Position numbers and translations under genes: made by a program
Shown: piece after piece, positions 10,942 to 19,337 of the stretch
Numbering within the stretch: position 1 is the first letter of the stretch
How the letters are laid out: each line of letters opens with the position of its first letter
The notes under the pieces: model-generated
What the model was told of the DNA's origin: nothing
Databases searched by the model: none
What the model saw: only the letters and a program-made list of their open reading frames with translations
NCBI GenBank assembly: GCA_903822175.1
Contig: CAIJOB010000002.1
Coordinates: 1 to 64,000 of the forward strand
Reading direction: 5' to 3'
DNA from: an uncultured Alphaproteobacteria bacterium
GTDB taxonomy: Bacteria > Pseudomonadota > Alphaproteobacteria > Caulobacterales > Caulobacteraceae
DNA length: 64,000 nt

Positions 10942-11712
10942 CTAGGCGTCGTAGCCCGGCAGCTCGCGGTCGAGCTTGCGCAGGCAGCCCGGCCAGGCGA
11001 GCGCGCCGCCGATGCCGCGGGCGACCTGACTGCGGACTTCGGCCTGAGAGGCTTCCGGCGCGATGAGCACCTTGTCGGCGCCGCCCGCCATCGCCTTCAC
11101 CTGCATGGTGCAGGCGCGCTCGAGATAATACATCCCGACCCAGCAGTTGGCCGCGCTGTCACCCACCGACAGCGTGCCGTGGTTGCGCAGCAGCATCAGG
11201 GTCTTGTCGCCGATGTCGGCCACCAGGCGTTCGCGTTCGTCGTGGTTGAGCGCGATCCCCTCGTACTGGTGGTAGGCCAGCCTGGGCAGCACGATCAGCG
11301 CATGCTGAGTCAGCGGCAGGAGCCCCGCCGCCTGCGCGGCCACCGCCACCCCGTCGTCGGAGTGCAGGTGCATGACGAAATGGGCGTCCTCGCGGTTGGC
11401 GTGGATCGCCGAGTGGATCGTGAAGCCCGCCGGATTGATGAAATAGGGCGTCTCCTGGAGGATGTTCCCGTCCAGATCGATCTTCACCAGCGACGAGGCG
11501 GTCATCTCCTCGAACAGCATGCCGTAGGGATTGATCAGGAAATGGTGCTCCGGCCCCGGGATGCGGGCGGAGATGTGGGTGTAGATCAGGTCGTCCCAGC
11601 CGTAGAGCGCCACCAGGCGATAGAGGGCGGCCAGATCCACGCGGGCCTGCCACTCTTCCGCGCTCACCCTGCCCTTGAGCGAAGCGACGCCCGCTACCGA
11701 TCCATCCGCCAT
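10942..11712 (-). CDS. Class II aldolase/adducin family protein
   Basis: This 256-residue protein has the class II aldolase/adducin fold used by fuculose-phosphate and ribulose-phosphate aldolases and epimerases. The metal-binding histidines are in HLHSDDG, and LLRNHGTLSVG carries the third conserved histidine region. The start ATG at 11712 follows a GGAGA ribosome site. Sequence resembles the large group of unassigned class II aldolase-like proteins found near acyl-CoA or aromatic pathways, so the substrate is unknown. It converges on the candidate RNA and has no operon partner. Confidence 0.88.
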   Translation of the reverse strand: MADGSVAGVASLKGRVSAEEWQARVDLAALYRLVALYGWDDLIYTHISARIPGPEHHFLINPYGMLFEEMTASSLVKIDLDGNILQETPYFINPAGFTIHSAIHANREDAHFVMHLHSDDGVAVAAQAAGLLPLTQHALIVLPRLAYHQYEGIALNHDERERLVADIGDKTLMLLRNHGTLSVGDSAANCWVGMYYLERACTMQVKAMAGGADKVLIAPEASQAEVRSQVARGIGGALAWPGCLRKLDRELPGYDA

Positions 11713-11877
11713 GGCTGTCTCCTGATCTTCTTCGCGCTCTAGAATCCGCTCACGCCGCAGCCGCGTCAAGTTGGCGCGGGCCGCGCGGAAAAGGCTTCTC
11801 GCGGCTTAAACATGTTTTCACCCCCCTCAGCCATATGGTCGACCTCGAAGCCAAACCTACAGAATGGAGGGGCAGGC

Positions 11878-12996
11878 TTGAACGTCGCGATTAGCAGCGA
11901 AAGCCTGCTGGAACTCGCCAAGAGCCGTGTCCCCGCGGACCGCGAGCGGTTGCTGCTGGGCATTGTGGAACTCTGCGACGCCGGCGACGGCGACGCGGCC
12001 AAGGTCTCCCCGCAGATCCATGCCCTGCTGAATTCCATCTTCCTGGGCCTTGTGGCGCAGGCCGAGCGGGATATCCGCAAGCGCCTGGCCGAGAAGCTGT
12101 CGACGGCCGATTGGGCGCCGCCGGCGCTGATCAATGTGCTGGCGCTGGACGAGATCGAGATCGCGCGGCCGGTGATCGCCGCCAGCCCGCTACTGAAAGA
12201 TCCCGACCTGATCCGCCTGCTGGTCGAGGCCACGGTGGAGCATCAGATCGAGGTCGCGCGCCGCCCGAACCTGGGCCACAGCGTGGTCGCCGCCATTCTC
12301 GAAGCCGCCGAGCCCGCAGTGATGGCCGCGCTGGCCGGCAATCCCACCGCCGAACTCGCGCCCCCCGACATGAAACGCCTGGTGGAGTGTGCACGGCAGA
12401 TCGCGGCCCTGCGCATGCCGCTGTCGCGCCATCCGAAACTCACCGACGACCTGGCCCTTCAACTCTACGTCCTGGTCGGCCAGGCGCTTCGCCAGTCGCT
12501 CGCCGAGCGCTTCCGGCTGGACCCCAAGTTGATCGAAGCCGCGCTGGCCCAATCGGTGCAGGAAGCCCACGTCGGCGCGCCCACCGGCCACGGCGCGGTG
12601 ATCATGGCGCGCGATGGCGAGCGCGAGGCCATGGAAGAGCGTCTTATCGAAAAGCTGCACGCCGCCGGCCAGCTGCGCCCGGGCTACCTGGTCCGCGCCC
12701 TGCAGGAAGGCCGCCTGTCGCTGTTCACCGTCGCGCTGGCGACGCTCGGCCGCTTCGAAACAGGCCATGTGCAGCGGGTGATCGACAGCGACCGCCCGGA
12801 ACTCCTTGGCCTCGCCTGCGCCGCCATCGGCATCGACCGCAGCGTCTTCCCCTCGATCCTTGAGATGATCCGTGGGCTGAACGCCGGGCGTCCCGGCGGC
12901 GGGGCGGATGGCGCACGCCGCGCCATCGGCGCCTTCGGCCCGGTCAGCGCCGAGGTCGCCGCCACAGCTTTCCGGCAGGCCGCGCTCTCGGTTTGA
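11878..12996 (+). CDS. DUF2336 domain protein (first of two)
   Basis: I start this at the TTG at 11878 because GGAGGGG lies at the right distance; an ATG at 11812 in the same frame has no ribosome site. The 372-residue product is an all-helical repeat protein of the DUF2336 family, common in alphaproteobacteria and of unknown function. The opening LLELAKSRVPADRERL is the family signature. No signal peptide or membrane segment is seen, so it should be cytoplasmic. It precedes nadK by about 60 bp on the same strand. A second, divergent copy lies at 17380-18528. Confidence 0.85.
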   Translation: MNVAISSESLLELAKSRVPADRERLLLGIVELCDAGDGDAAKVSPQIHALLNSIFLGLVAQAERDIRKRLAEKLSTADWAPPALINVLALDEIEIARPVIAASPLLKDPDLIRLLVEATVEHQIEVARRPNLGHSVVAAILEAAEPAVMAALAGNPTAELAPPDMKRLVECARQIAALRMPLSRHPKLTDDLALQLYVLVGQALRQSLAERFRLDPKLIEAALAQSVQEAHVGAPTGHGAVIMARDGEREAMEERLIEKLHAAGQLRPGYLVRALQEGRLSLFTVALATLGRFETGHVQRVIDSDRPELLGLACAAIGIDRSVFPSILEMIRGLNAGRPGGGADGARRAIGAFGPVSAEVAATAFRQAALSV

Positions 12997-13055
12997 CAAG
13001 CTCCCAAGCTTGACCGCTTTGTGGCTGTGACGAGCACAGCCCAGGGCCCTTCTCC

Positions 13056-13817
13056 GTGACGCGCATCGCCTTCACCGCCAGCGAACGCCCCGAAGCACAG
13101 GAGGGCCGCGCCCGCCTCGCCACCCGCTATGGCGACACGCCCATCGAGGAGGCCGAGGTCATCGTCGCGCTCGGCGGCGACGGCTTCATGCTGGAGACCT
13201 TCCACGACCACATGGAGCGCGGCCTGCCGATCTACGGCATGAACCGCGGCTCGGTCGGATTTTTGATGAATGACTACAGTGAGTTCGGCCTCGTTGAGCG
13301 CATCGCCACGGCGGAAAAGGCGGCGATCTACCCGCTGCGCATGACCGCCACCGACGTGCACGGCAAGAGCCACGTGGCCCTGGCCATCAACGAGGTCTCG
13401 CTGCTGCGCCAGACCCGCCAGGCCGCCAAGCTGCGCGTCTCCATCGACGGGAAGCTGCGGCTGGGCGAGCTTTCCTGTGACGGCGCCCTGGTCTCCACCC
13501 CCGCCGGCTCGACCGCCTACAACCTCTCGGCGCACGGCCCGATCATCCCGCTCGACGCCCACGTTCTGGCCCTGACCCCGATCAGCGCGTTTCGGCCGAG
13601 GCGCTGGCGCGGCGCCCTGCTCTCCCACACCGCCAAGGTGACCTTCGAGGTGCTGGAGGCCAGCAAGCGGCCGGTCAGCGCGGTGGCCGACAATATCGAG
13701 GTGCGCGACGTCATGGACGTGCACATCGCCGAGGACCGCAACGTCGCCCTGCACATGCTGTTCGACGAAGGCCGCAGCCTCGAGGAACGGGTTTTGGCCG
13801 AGCAGTTCTCCGCCTGA
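13056..13817 (+). CDS. nadK: NAD kinase
   Basis: This cytoplasmic enzyme phosphorylates NAD+ to NADP+. The 253-residue protein has the ATP/NAD kinase motif ALGGDGFML with GGDG at residues 40-43, the NE motif at 112-113, and the [17 protein letters not shown] glycine-rich block near residues 143-159. The C-terminal half is beta-rich as expected. The start is GTG at 13056, and the short N-terminus is normal for alphaproteobacterial NadK. It follows the DUF2336 gene and is about 110 bp upstream of the Hpt gene. Confidence 0.95.
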   Translation: MTRIAFTASERPEAQEGRARLATRYGDTPIEEAEVIVALGGDGFMLETFHDHMERGLPIYGMNRGSVGFLMNDYSEFGLVERIATAEKAAIYPLRMTATDVHGKSHVALAINEVSLLRQTRQAAKLRVSIDGKLRLGELSCDGALVSTPAGSTAYNLSAHGPIIPLDAHVLALTPISAFRPRRWRGALLSHTAKVTFEVLEASKRPVSAVADNIEVRDVMDVHIAEDRNVALHMLFDEGRSLEERVLAEQFSA

Positions 13818-13926
13818 TGAGCCGATCCGGTATCGTTCGGAAGCCGTGACAATACCGTAGGTTGCTTCTCACCGGTTATTAACGGGTTGCCTGTAGTCAG
13901 GGGTGTAGTCACCTGGAGGGCGTCCC

Positions 13927-14412
13927 TTGAGCCAGCAGAATTCCGGTCAAATGATCCAGCCGAACAACGCGCTGCGCCTGAAGGTTGGCGGCGGCCGTCT
14001 GGGCATGATCGATCCGGCGGCGATCGCCAAGGCCGAGGCCGCTCTGAAGAGCCTGGCCAGCAACTTCTCCCAGTGGCTGAACGATGAGATCGTCAAGCTC
14101 GAAGGCGCGCGCCAGCAGGTGAAGACCGACGGCATCACCGCCGAGAGCATGGAAAACCTCTACCTGCGCGCCCATGACCTGAAGGGCCTGGGCACCACCT
14201 ACGGCTATCAGCTGATCACCCGCATCGCCGGCTCGCTCTGCCGGATGATCGACGACAAGGAAAAGCGCTCTTCGACGCCGCTGGAACTGGTCGACGCCCA
14301 CATCGACGCGATCAAGGCCGCCGTCCGCGACGACATCAAGTCCGACGAACATCCGGTCGGCCGCGTGCTCGTCGAAGAGCTGGAACGCCGCGTGAAGGCG
14401 ATGGCGGCCTAA
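13927..14412 (+). CDS. Histidine phosphotransfer (Hpt) domain protein
   Basis: The 161-residue protein begins at TTG 13927 behind a GGAGGG ribosome site; an ATG at 13951 is an alternative. It is predicted all-alpha, with the Hpt signature RAHDLKGLGTTYGY in which His83 would be phosphorylated and Lys86 is conserved. It carries no other domain. It therefore likely passes phosphate between a hybrid kinase and a response regulator. No kinase is adjacent; the orphan receiver at 18812 and the hybrid kinase at 38391-40812 are the only two-component genes nearby, and a link is inference only. Confidence 0.85.
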   Translation: MSQQNSGQMIQPNNALRLKVGGGRLGMIDPAAIAKAEAALKSLASNFSQWLNDEIVKLEGARQQVKTDGITAESMENLYLRAHDLKGLGTTYGYQLITRIAGSLCRMIDDKEKRSSTPLELVDAHIDAIKAAVRDDIKSDEHPVGRVLVEELERRVKAMAA

Positions 14413-14419
14413 AGAGCCT

Positions 14420-14989
14420 CTAGCGGACCGGCGAGACCGATCCGCCGCCGTGAATCTCTGAATTGACCGTCGGGTGGCCCACGTAGTGGATCGCCCCGCC
14501 GCCGTGAATCGCCGCCTCCAGGCTGGTCTGCGCGCTGACCAGGATTTTGCCGCCGCCGTGGATCTCCGCCGAGGTCGCCTGAGCCGGCACGTCCCGCACA
14601 TCGATGTCGCCGCCGCCGTGGATCGAGGCGGACATGGCGCTCGTCGCTGAAAACGCGCCCTTCGCCTCGATATGGCCGCCGCCGTAGATACCGACCAGGT
14701 TCAGGTCCGGCGTCTCGATCACGACGTCCAGGTGATGGCTACCCCAGCAGAACCCCCGGCAGGAGCTGATGATCAGCCGCCCGCGGCTATCGACCTCGAA
14801 ACTGGCCACCGACGGGTCGCCGCGCACCATGGTCACGCGCTGAACCGGCGCCTGGCGGATGCTGATCGTGCCGCCACCGTGCAGTTCCACGCCGGTGAAC
14901 TTGCCGACCTGTTCGACGGTCTGGGCGGCAGCCAGGGTCGGCGCGAGGGCGACGATGGCGGCGGCGGCGAGCATGGCGGTCAGGCGCAT
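14420..14989 (-). CDS. Exported GIN-domain (DUF2807) protein with HGGG repeats
   Basis: The start ATG at 14989 gives 190 aa with a clear signal peptide ending near AAA-Q. The mature part is the GIN/DUF2807 type, predicted to form a short beta-solenoid. Its turns show as six repeats of the form (I/L)(H/Y)GGGxI, each followed by hydrophobic residues, spaced about 15-25 residues apart. GIN proteins are usually exported and of unknown role. A pair of nearby cysteines (SSCRGFCWG) could form a disulfide. It converges on the Hpt gene with 7 bp between the stops. Confidence 0.85.
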   Translation of the reverse strand: MRLTAMLAAAAIVALAPTLAAAQTVEQVGKFTGVELHGGGTISIRQAPVQRVTMVRGDPSVASFEVDSRGRLIISSCRGFCWGSHHLDVVIETPDLNLVGIYGGGHIEAKGAFSATSAMSASIHGGGDIDVRDVPAQATSAEIHGGGKILVSAQTSLEAAIHGGGAIHYVGHPTVNSEIHGGGSVSPVR

Positions 14990-15080
14990 TGGCGAATTCC
15001 TCTGTTCGCTCCCAGGACACCAGCCGCGCCGCGCCGGCACAACTTAAGCTTTGGTCATGCTTGGCCGCAGGCGGGCTTGA

Positions 15081-15869
15081 TCACATGACGTTTTCCAGGG
15101 GCTCGGCGACCGCGCCATAGCCGGCGTCCGGCGGCAGCACCAGCACGCGCCCGCCGTCCCGCTGCTCGATCTGCGGCTGCACGGTGACCAGCTTGCGCGC
15201 CGCCGCCCGCGCCACCGCATCCTTCGCCCCGCTCGCCTCGGCCAGCAGCTGCAGGTTCATGCGCGTCGGGAAGATCACCTTGCGTTCGCCCGCCGCCGCC
15301 AGCCGCAGCGCCTCGCTAGGCGCGATCCATTCGGCGTCCACCGTCTCGCGCCCATCGCAGGCGGCCAGCTGCTCAGCCGGCGCGCTCACCGCATAGAACC
15401 AGGTGTCGAAGCGCTTGGGCGTCAGCGGCGGCGTGATCCAGCGGGCGAACACCGTCAACGCATCGAGGTCCAGATAGGCGTCGAGGCGTGAGACGACGTC
15501 GATGAACCGCGTCGTGCCGGCGCCCACCGCCAGGCGCACGTCCATCGGGCACGCCTCGCCGCTCATCGGCTGACCGTCCCGGCGCCGCGCCAGCAGTATG
15601 CCGGCCTCCTCGAACACCTCGCGGATCGCCGCGATGCGCATCACACGCTGGTCGGCGTCATAGGCCTCCCAGCCGACTGTATGGATTTCCCAGTTGGGAT
15701 CGTGGTCGCCGGCGTGGCTCTTGCCGCCCGGAAAGACCAGGGCGCCCGAGGCGAAATCGATCTGATGGTGCCGCTTGACCATCAGCACCTCGAAGGTGGG
15801 CTCGTCACGCAGCAGCAGGATGGTGGCGGCGGGTTTGATTTCGGCGCTAGCCGCGGGCATTTCGGACAT
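15081..15869 (-). CDS. NUDIX hydrolase with a long insertion in the Nudix box
   Basis: This 262-residue protein starts at ATG 15869. The fold and motif mark a Nudix hydrolase, an enzyme that cleaves nucleoside-diphosphate-linked substrates. The Nudix box is split: GALVFPGGK is followed by about 30 extra residues before REVFEEAGILL, where the catalytic glutamates lie. This insertion is typical of the NUDT19/RP2p-like branch, some members of which act on CoA derivatives. The substrate here is not shown. It is divergent from the LuxR-type regulator, whose start is about 160 bp away. Confidence 0.87.
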   Translation of the reverse strand: MSEMPAASAEIKPAATILLLRDEPTFEVLMVKRHHQIDFASGALVFPGGKSHAGDHDPNWEIHTVGWEAYDADQRVMRIAAIREVFEEAGILLARRRDGQPMSGEACPMDVRLAVGAGTTRFIDVVSRLDAYLDLDALTVFARWITPPLTPKRFDTWFYAVSAPAEQLAACDGRETVDAEWIAPSEALRLAAAGERKVIFPTRMNLQLLAEASGAKDAVARAAARKLVTVQPQIEQRDGGRVLVLPPDAGYGAVAEPLENVM

Positions 15870-16026
15870 GCCGCGAGCTTGGGACGCGCCTACCGGTTGT
15901 GCAAGCGCGCCCGATCGCATTCCCCTGCGGCGTGTATGGCTTCGCCATCGGCTCGCGGGCGCCTATGATCGGCGTTCGGCGAACCTGGCCCCGTTGGGCG
16001 GGTCCGGTTCGCGCGGGAAGGACCCC

Positions 16027-17190
16027 ATGAGCTTGGCGGGCGGACACGACGAGATCCTGGACCTGGTCTACGAGACCTCGGTCGATCCAGGCGTCTGGCC
16101 GGTGCTGCTGGAGCGGTTCTCCCACGCCATGGGCGGCCACAGCGCGGCGCTTCGCAGCTACGACGTGCCGAGCGAGGTCGGAACGGTCGTCGCCTCGCGG
16201 CTGGAGTCCGCGGCGCTCGACCGCCAGTTCCGCACCTACGCGAACCGCAATCCCCTGAAATCGAGCCTCGAGACCTTGCAGCGAAAGGCCCGGGAAGAGG
16301 CGGGCGTCGGATATGAACCCGGGACGATGATGGACATCGAGTGGCTGTCCAAAGACGCCTTTGTCCGCACCGACTACTACCGCGACGTCTATCAGCCGCT
16401 CGACATCCATTCCGACATCTCGATCGGTTTCGATTCGCACGACATGTTCTGGAGCGGCGTCGACGTCTATCGCGCCAAGTCCCAGGGGCCGTTCACCGAT
16501 AGTGACTTCAAGACCTGCGCCTCTCTGCACCCGCATATGGTCCGGGCGTGGAAACTGGGACGCAAGCTCGCCGAAGCCCGGAGCCTGAACGACAGCCTGG
16601 CGGACTTCGCCGAGCGTTCGCCGCACGGCCTGTTCATCCTCGACCGCGGCGGCTCGGTGCGGCACGTCAACGCCACCGGACAGGCGATCCTGGCCCGCCG
16701 CAAGGGTCTGCTGGCGATCGGCGGCCTGCTCGCCGGCGCCAATCCGGACGCCACGGCCCGCCTGCGCCGTCTGATCGCCACGGCCGCCGCCGGCGAGGCT
16801 CGCGCCGGGGGATCGATGGCCCTGCCGCGGCCGGACGGCCTGCGCCCACTGTCGGTGATCGTCGCGCCGCTTAGGGCGGAGCACGCCGCGCCCCTGCTGG
16901 ATGGGCCGGCGGTGATGGTCTGCGTCACCGACCTCGACACCCAGGTCAGCCTGCCCGAGCAGCGGGTTCGCGAGCTCTTCGACCTGACGCCGGGCGAAGC
17001 GCGGGTCGCGATCACGCTCTTCGAGGGCTTCGAGCCCAAGCTCTGCGCCGAGCAGCTGGAGATCAGCGTCTGGACCGTGCGCCGCCACCTGGCGCAGATC
17101 TTCGAGAAGACCCACACCGGCAGCCAGGTCGAACTGGCGCGGCTGATGATGCGCACGCTCGGCGCAGGTCTAGGCGCAGACCTCGGCTAG
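16027..17190 (+). CDS. LuxR-type helix-turn-helix transcriptional regulator
   Basis: The ATG at 16027 gives 387 aa. The C-terminal 65 residues carry a LuxR-type DNA-binding domain (LTPGEARVAITLFEG and SVWTVRRHLAQIFEKT) that ends near the C-terminus. The middle part (LFILDRGGSVRHVNATGQ) looks like a PAS-type sensor region. The N-terminal part resembles the autoinducer-independent regulators abundant in Caulobacter and sphingomonads. There is no receiver domain, so it is probably a one-component regulator. The ligand and the targets are not evident; the divergent Nudix gene is one candidate. Confidence 0.85.
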   Translation: MSLAGGHDEILDLVYETSVDPGVWPVLLERFSHAMGGHSAALRSYDVPSEVGTVVASRLESAALDRQFRTYANRNPLKSSLETLQRKAREEAGVGYEPGTMMDIEWLSKDAFVRTDYYRDVYQPLDIHSDISIGFDSHDMFWSGVDVYRAKSQGPFTDSDFKTCASLHPHMVRAWKLGRKLAEARSLNDSLADFAERSPHGLFILDRGGSVRHVNATGQAILARRKGLLAIGGLLAGANPDATARLRRLIATAAAGEARAGGSMALPRPDGLRPLSVIVAPLRAEHAAPLLDGPAVMVCVTDLDTQVSLPEQRVRELFDLTPGEARVAITLFEGFEPKLCAEQLEISVWTVRRHLAQIFEKTHTGSQVELARLMMRTLGAGLGADLG

Positions 17191-17206
17191 CTTCAACCCA
17201 TCTGAT

Positions 17207-17333
17207 CGTCATCCCCCGGCTTGTCCGGGGGATCCATAAACACCGAGGGCCGACGGAAAGACGCCGCGGCGCCGCGTGACGTCCTTCAACACGGAGATCA
17301 TGGGTGGCCCGGACAAGCCGGGCCATGACGAGC
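17207..17333. repeat. Intergenic inverted repeat (CCCGGCTTGTCCGGG type)
   Basis: The left arm CATCCCCCGGCTTGTCCGGG and the right arm GGCCCGGACAAGCCGGGCC are imperfect inverted copies about 90 bp apart, each itself palindromic. This is the pattern of palindromic intergenic repeats common in alphaproteobacterial genomes. It lies between the convergent LuxR-type and DUF2336 genes. A minus-strand open frame across it reads MARLVRATHD, the typical false peptide of such repeats. Confidence 0.7.
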
Positions 17334-17379
17334 TTTAATGAATTCAAATGGCTGAGCCGATCAGCTCAGCCGCAGCGCA

Positions 17380-18528
17380 CTAGGCGATTTCGGCGGCCAC
17401 GAGTCCGGACCGGGCCTCGCCAGACAGCTGGTCCATCTTGTCCAGCAGGTAGTCGACGTCCTCGCGGGCGGCGGACTGCGGCTGGGTCAGGAACCGCTCC
17501 AGCATGTGCTGCTGGAACCGCTCCAGATCGCGCGCGCCGCCGTCGTATTCCATCGCATGATAGGTATCGACCGCCGCGCGGAAGGCCGGAAACAGCCGCG
17601 CGGGCAAGCCGGCGCGCTCGTAAATCGCCCGCAGCCCCAGCGGTCCCGCGTCATGGATCATCAGCCAGGTGCGGTGATGCGGCACGCCGGCCAGTTCGGC
17701 GACGCCCCACTCGAAGAAGGTCATGTGCCCCTGGGCGATGGCGCGCAGCAGCAGCGAGGCGGTCAGCCGCCCCTCTTCGGACAGGTGCGCCGCGAAGGCT
17801 TTCACGTCCGCCGCACGGCCGGCTTGGTCGACCAGGTCGACGGTCGCCCGCTCGGTGGCGCCGACCGCCAGCGTCAGCGCCAGCTCGGCGGCCACGGCGT
17901 GATGGGCGATCAGGTGGTCGCGCACCTTGTCGCCGACCAGGCTCACCAGCTTTTCCGCCACCGACAACGGCAGGACGTTGCGGTAGGCGACCGCGGCCAG
18001 GATTTTCTCGTGCGTCTCGAAACGCGCCATCACCTGCTGCAGGGCGCTTTCGGCGAAGTCGGCGTTGTCGTTGGCGCAGGCCGCGGCCACGGCCCGGTCG
18101 CCGCCATGCTCGGCGATGGAGTCGGTGACGGAGCGCGACAGCCGGGGCCGCCGCGCGATGGCCAGTTGGCGCACCGGCCCGCCCAGGCGGATGATATCCA
18201 CCAGGTCGGAATCCAGGAATACCGGCGAGAAGTTCAAGAGCGGCAGCGAGATGGTTTCCACATCCCGCGCCAGCTTCAGCGCCACGTCGCGCGGCACCAG
18301 CGGGGATTCCTTCAGGGTCACCGCCAGGGCGCGGCGCACCAGTTCAGCGGCGTCCGAGGCCATGACCCGCAGGATCTCGGCGGCGGTCTCGCGGTCCAGA
18401 TCCGACAGCGGCGTCGCCTCGATGGTGCGGCACAACTTATAGGCGGCGGCGGCGCGGTCGTCGGCGCTCACACCCCTCACCAGCGTGCGGATGTCCTCGT
18501 CCGTCAGCGCTGAGCGTGTTGTCGCCAT
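17380..18528 (-). CDS. DUF2336 domain protein (second of two)
   Basis: This 382-residue, entirely helical protein is the second DUF2336 family member within 6 kb. It shares the family layout with the first copy (helical repeats, then a conserved helical part with KLVSLVGDKVRDHLIAHH) but has diverged strongly. It has no signal peptide or membrane segment. The family function is unknown. It is divergent from the response-regulator gene across a 283-bp spacer that holds a CtrA-like half-site pair and phased repeats. Confidence 0.85.
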   Translation of the reverse strand: MATTRSALTDEDIRTLVRGVSADDRAAAAYKLCRTIEATPLSDLDRETAAEILRVMASDAAELVRRALAVTLKESPLVPRDVALKLARDVETISLPLLNFSPVFLDSDLVDIIRLGGPVRQLAIARRPRLSRSVTDSIAEHGGDRAVAAACANDNADFAESALQQVMARFETHEKILAAVAYRNVLPLSVAEKLVSLVGDKVRDHLIAHHAVAAELALTLAVGATERATVDLVDQAGRAADVKAFAAHLSEEGRLTASLLLRAIAQGHMTFFEWGVAELAGVPHHRTWLMIHDAGPLGLRAIYERAGLPARLFPAFRAAVDTYHAMEYDGGARDLERFQQHMLERFLTQPQSAAREDVDYLLDKMDQLSGEARSGLVAAEIA

Positions 18529-18599
18529 GGTGTCCCTGAGCGGGCGGAAGCCACCCCTGGCTCCTCAAGTCCCACGAGTCTGAGTTTCTGCGCTCATGC

Positions 18600-18615
18600 T
18601 TAACGGAGGGTTAGG
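18600..18615 (+). promoter_or_regulatory. Possible CtrA-type site
   Basis: TTAA-N7-TTAGG sits 72 bp upstream of the divergent DUF2336 start and about 200 bp upstream of the response regulator. It differs from the CtrA consensus TTAA-N7-TTAAC at two positions. It is suggestive only. Confidence 0.25.
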
Positions 18616-18693
18616 GACTCGAATCTGTGGACGACGCCACCGAGGGGGATTCCGCCTCAGGCGCGCGATCGAAAAACACCCTCCACCTTAGTT

Positions 18694-18729
18694 CTGACAA
18701 ACAATCGACAAGTGATGGACAAGTATTTG
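18694..18729. promoter_or_regulatory. Three helically phased GACAA repeats plus an inverted TTGTC
   Basis: GACAA occurs at 18694, 18705 and 18716, exactly 11 bp apart, so on one face of the DNA. The third copy forms an inverted repeat with TTGTC at 18725-18729 (GACAAGTATTTGTC). The array ends 82 bp before the response-regulator start and lies in DNA much more AT-rich than its surroundings. This looks like an operator for a regulator or a multi-copy activator site. Confidence 0.5.
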
Positions 18730-18811
18730 TCTGGCATAGATCAAATATATTTCAGGTTGAAGGGAAACCAATTCTCTCCCAGGGGTTGTCACGGCCTGAG
18801 AGGGCTACCCA

Positions 18812-19186
18812 ATGCATACCGCCAAAATTCTAGTGGTTGAAGATAGTTTCATTCTTAGCCACGATATATGCGAGTATTTGCGTGATTTAGGATACCAGAT
18901 CAGACCTGTTTACTGTGGTCAGGCCGCGTTCGAGACCATCGATCGCCATGAGCATCTCACCGCCCTGCTGACCGATATCGACCTGGGACCTGGCCCGGAT
19001 GGCGTCGATGTGGCGCGCTATGCGCGAGCCTTTTCCCCTGGCTTGCCGGTGGTGTTCATGTCGGGAGCCCTGAACCCGCGGCATGAATTCAATGGCGTGA
19101 ACCGGTCGGAATTCATCGCCAAACCGTACCGGCCAGAGCAGATCGCCGCCGCGCTCGCCCGGGTGATCAGCCTTGAAGCGGCTTGA
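18812..19186 (+). CDS. Single-domain response regulator
   Basis: The 124-residue protein is a CheY-like receiver alone. The acidic pair Glu10/Asp11, phosphoacceptor Asp55 in LLTDIDLG, Ser84 in FMSGA and Lys104 in AKPYRP are all present. There is no output domain, so it must act by binding a partner or within a phosphorelay. The first 25 codons are AT-rich compared with the rest of the window, continuing the AT-rich upstream DNA. A small open frame overlaps its end. No kinase is adjacent. Confidence 0.92.
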   Translation: MHTAKILVVEDSFILSHDICEYLRDLGYQIRPVYCGQAAFETIDRHEHLTALLTDIDLGPGPDGVDVARYARAFSPGLPVVFMSGALNPRHEFNGVNRSEFIAKPYRPEQIAAALARVISLEAA

Positions 19187-19274
19187 TCGCCGGTTCTGGC
19201 GGCTGATGATGCTCATCATGGGCGCCATCGGCTTCGGGCTGGCCGCCGCTGTCGCGATGGCCGCCCAGGGCTAG
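19173..19274 (+). CDS. Possible 33-residue small membrane protein
   Basis: A frame starting at TTG 19173 overlaps the end of the response regulator by 14 bp and reads MKRLDRRFWRLMMLIMG, followed by a Gly/Ala-rich hydrophobic helix and a short AAQG tail. The basic N-terminus and single hydrophobic span suggest an inner-membrane peptide. The ribosome site is weak; an in-frame ATG at 19206 would leave only 22 residues. No homology is known to me, so this is tentative. Confidence 0.3.
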   Translation: MKRLDRRFWRLMMLIMGAIGFGLAAAVAMAAQG

Positions 19275-19337
19275 AAGCTCTTCCCATGCGCAGGGTGTGA
19301 TGCTCTAGCATGGCGGCAAAAGCGGGAGACGTGACGC

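Noticed and set aside
11812..11877. ATG 11812 as start of the first DUF2336 gene
   Set aside because: No ribosome site precedes it, and the extra residues do not resemble the family. TTG 11878 has a strong GGAGG site.
17063..17347. 94-codon minus-strand frame across the palindromic repeat
   Set aside because: It is a chance translation of the repeat and overlaps the regulator's helix-turn-helix coding region.
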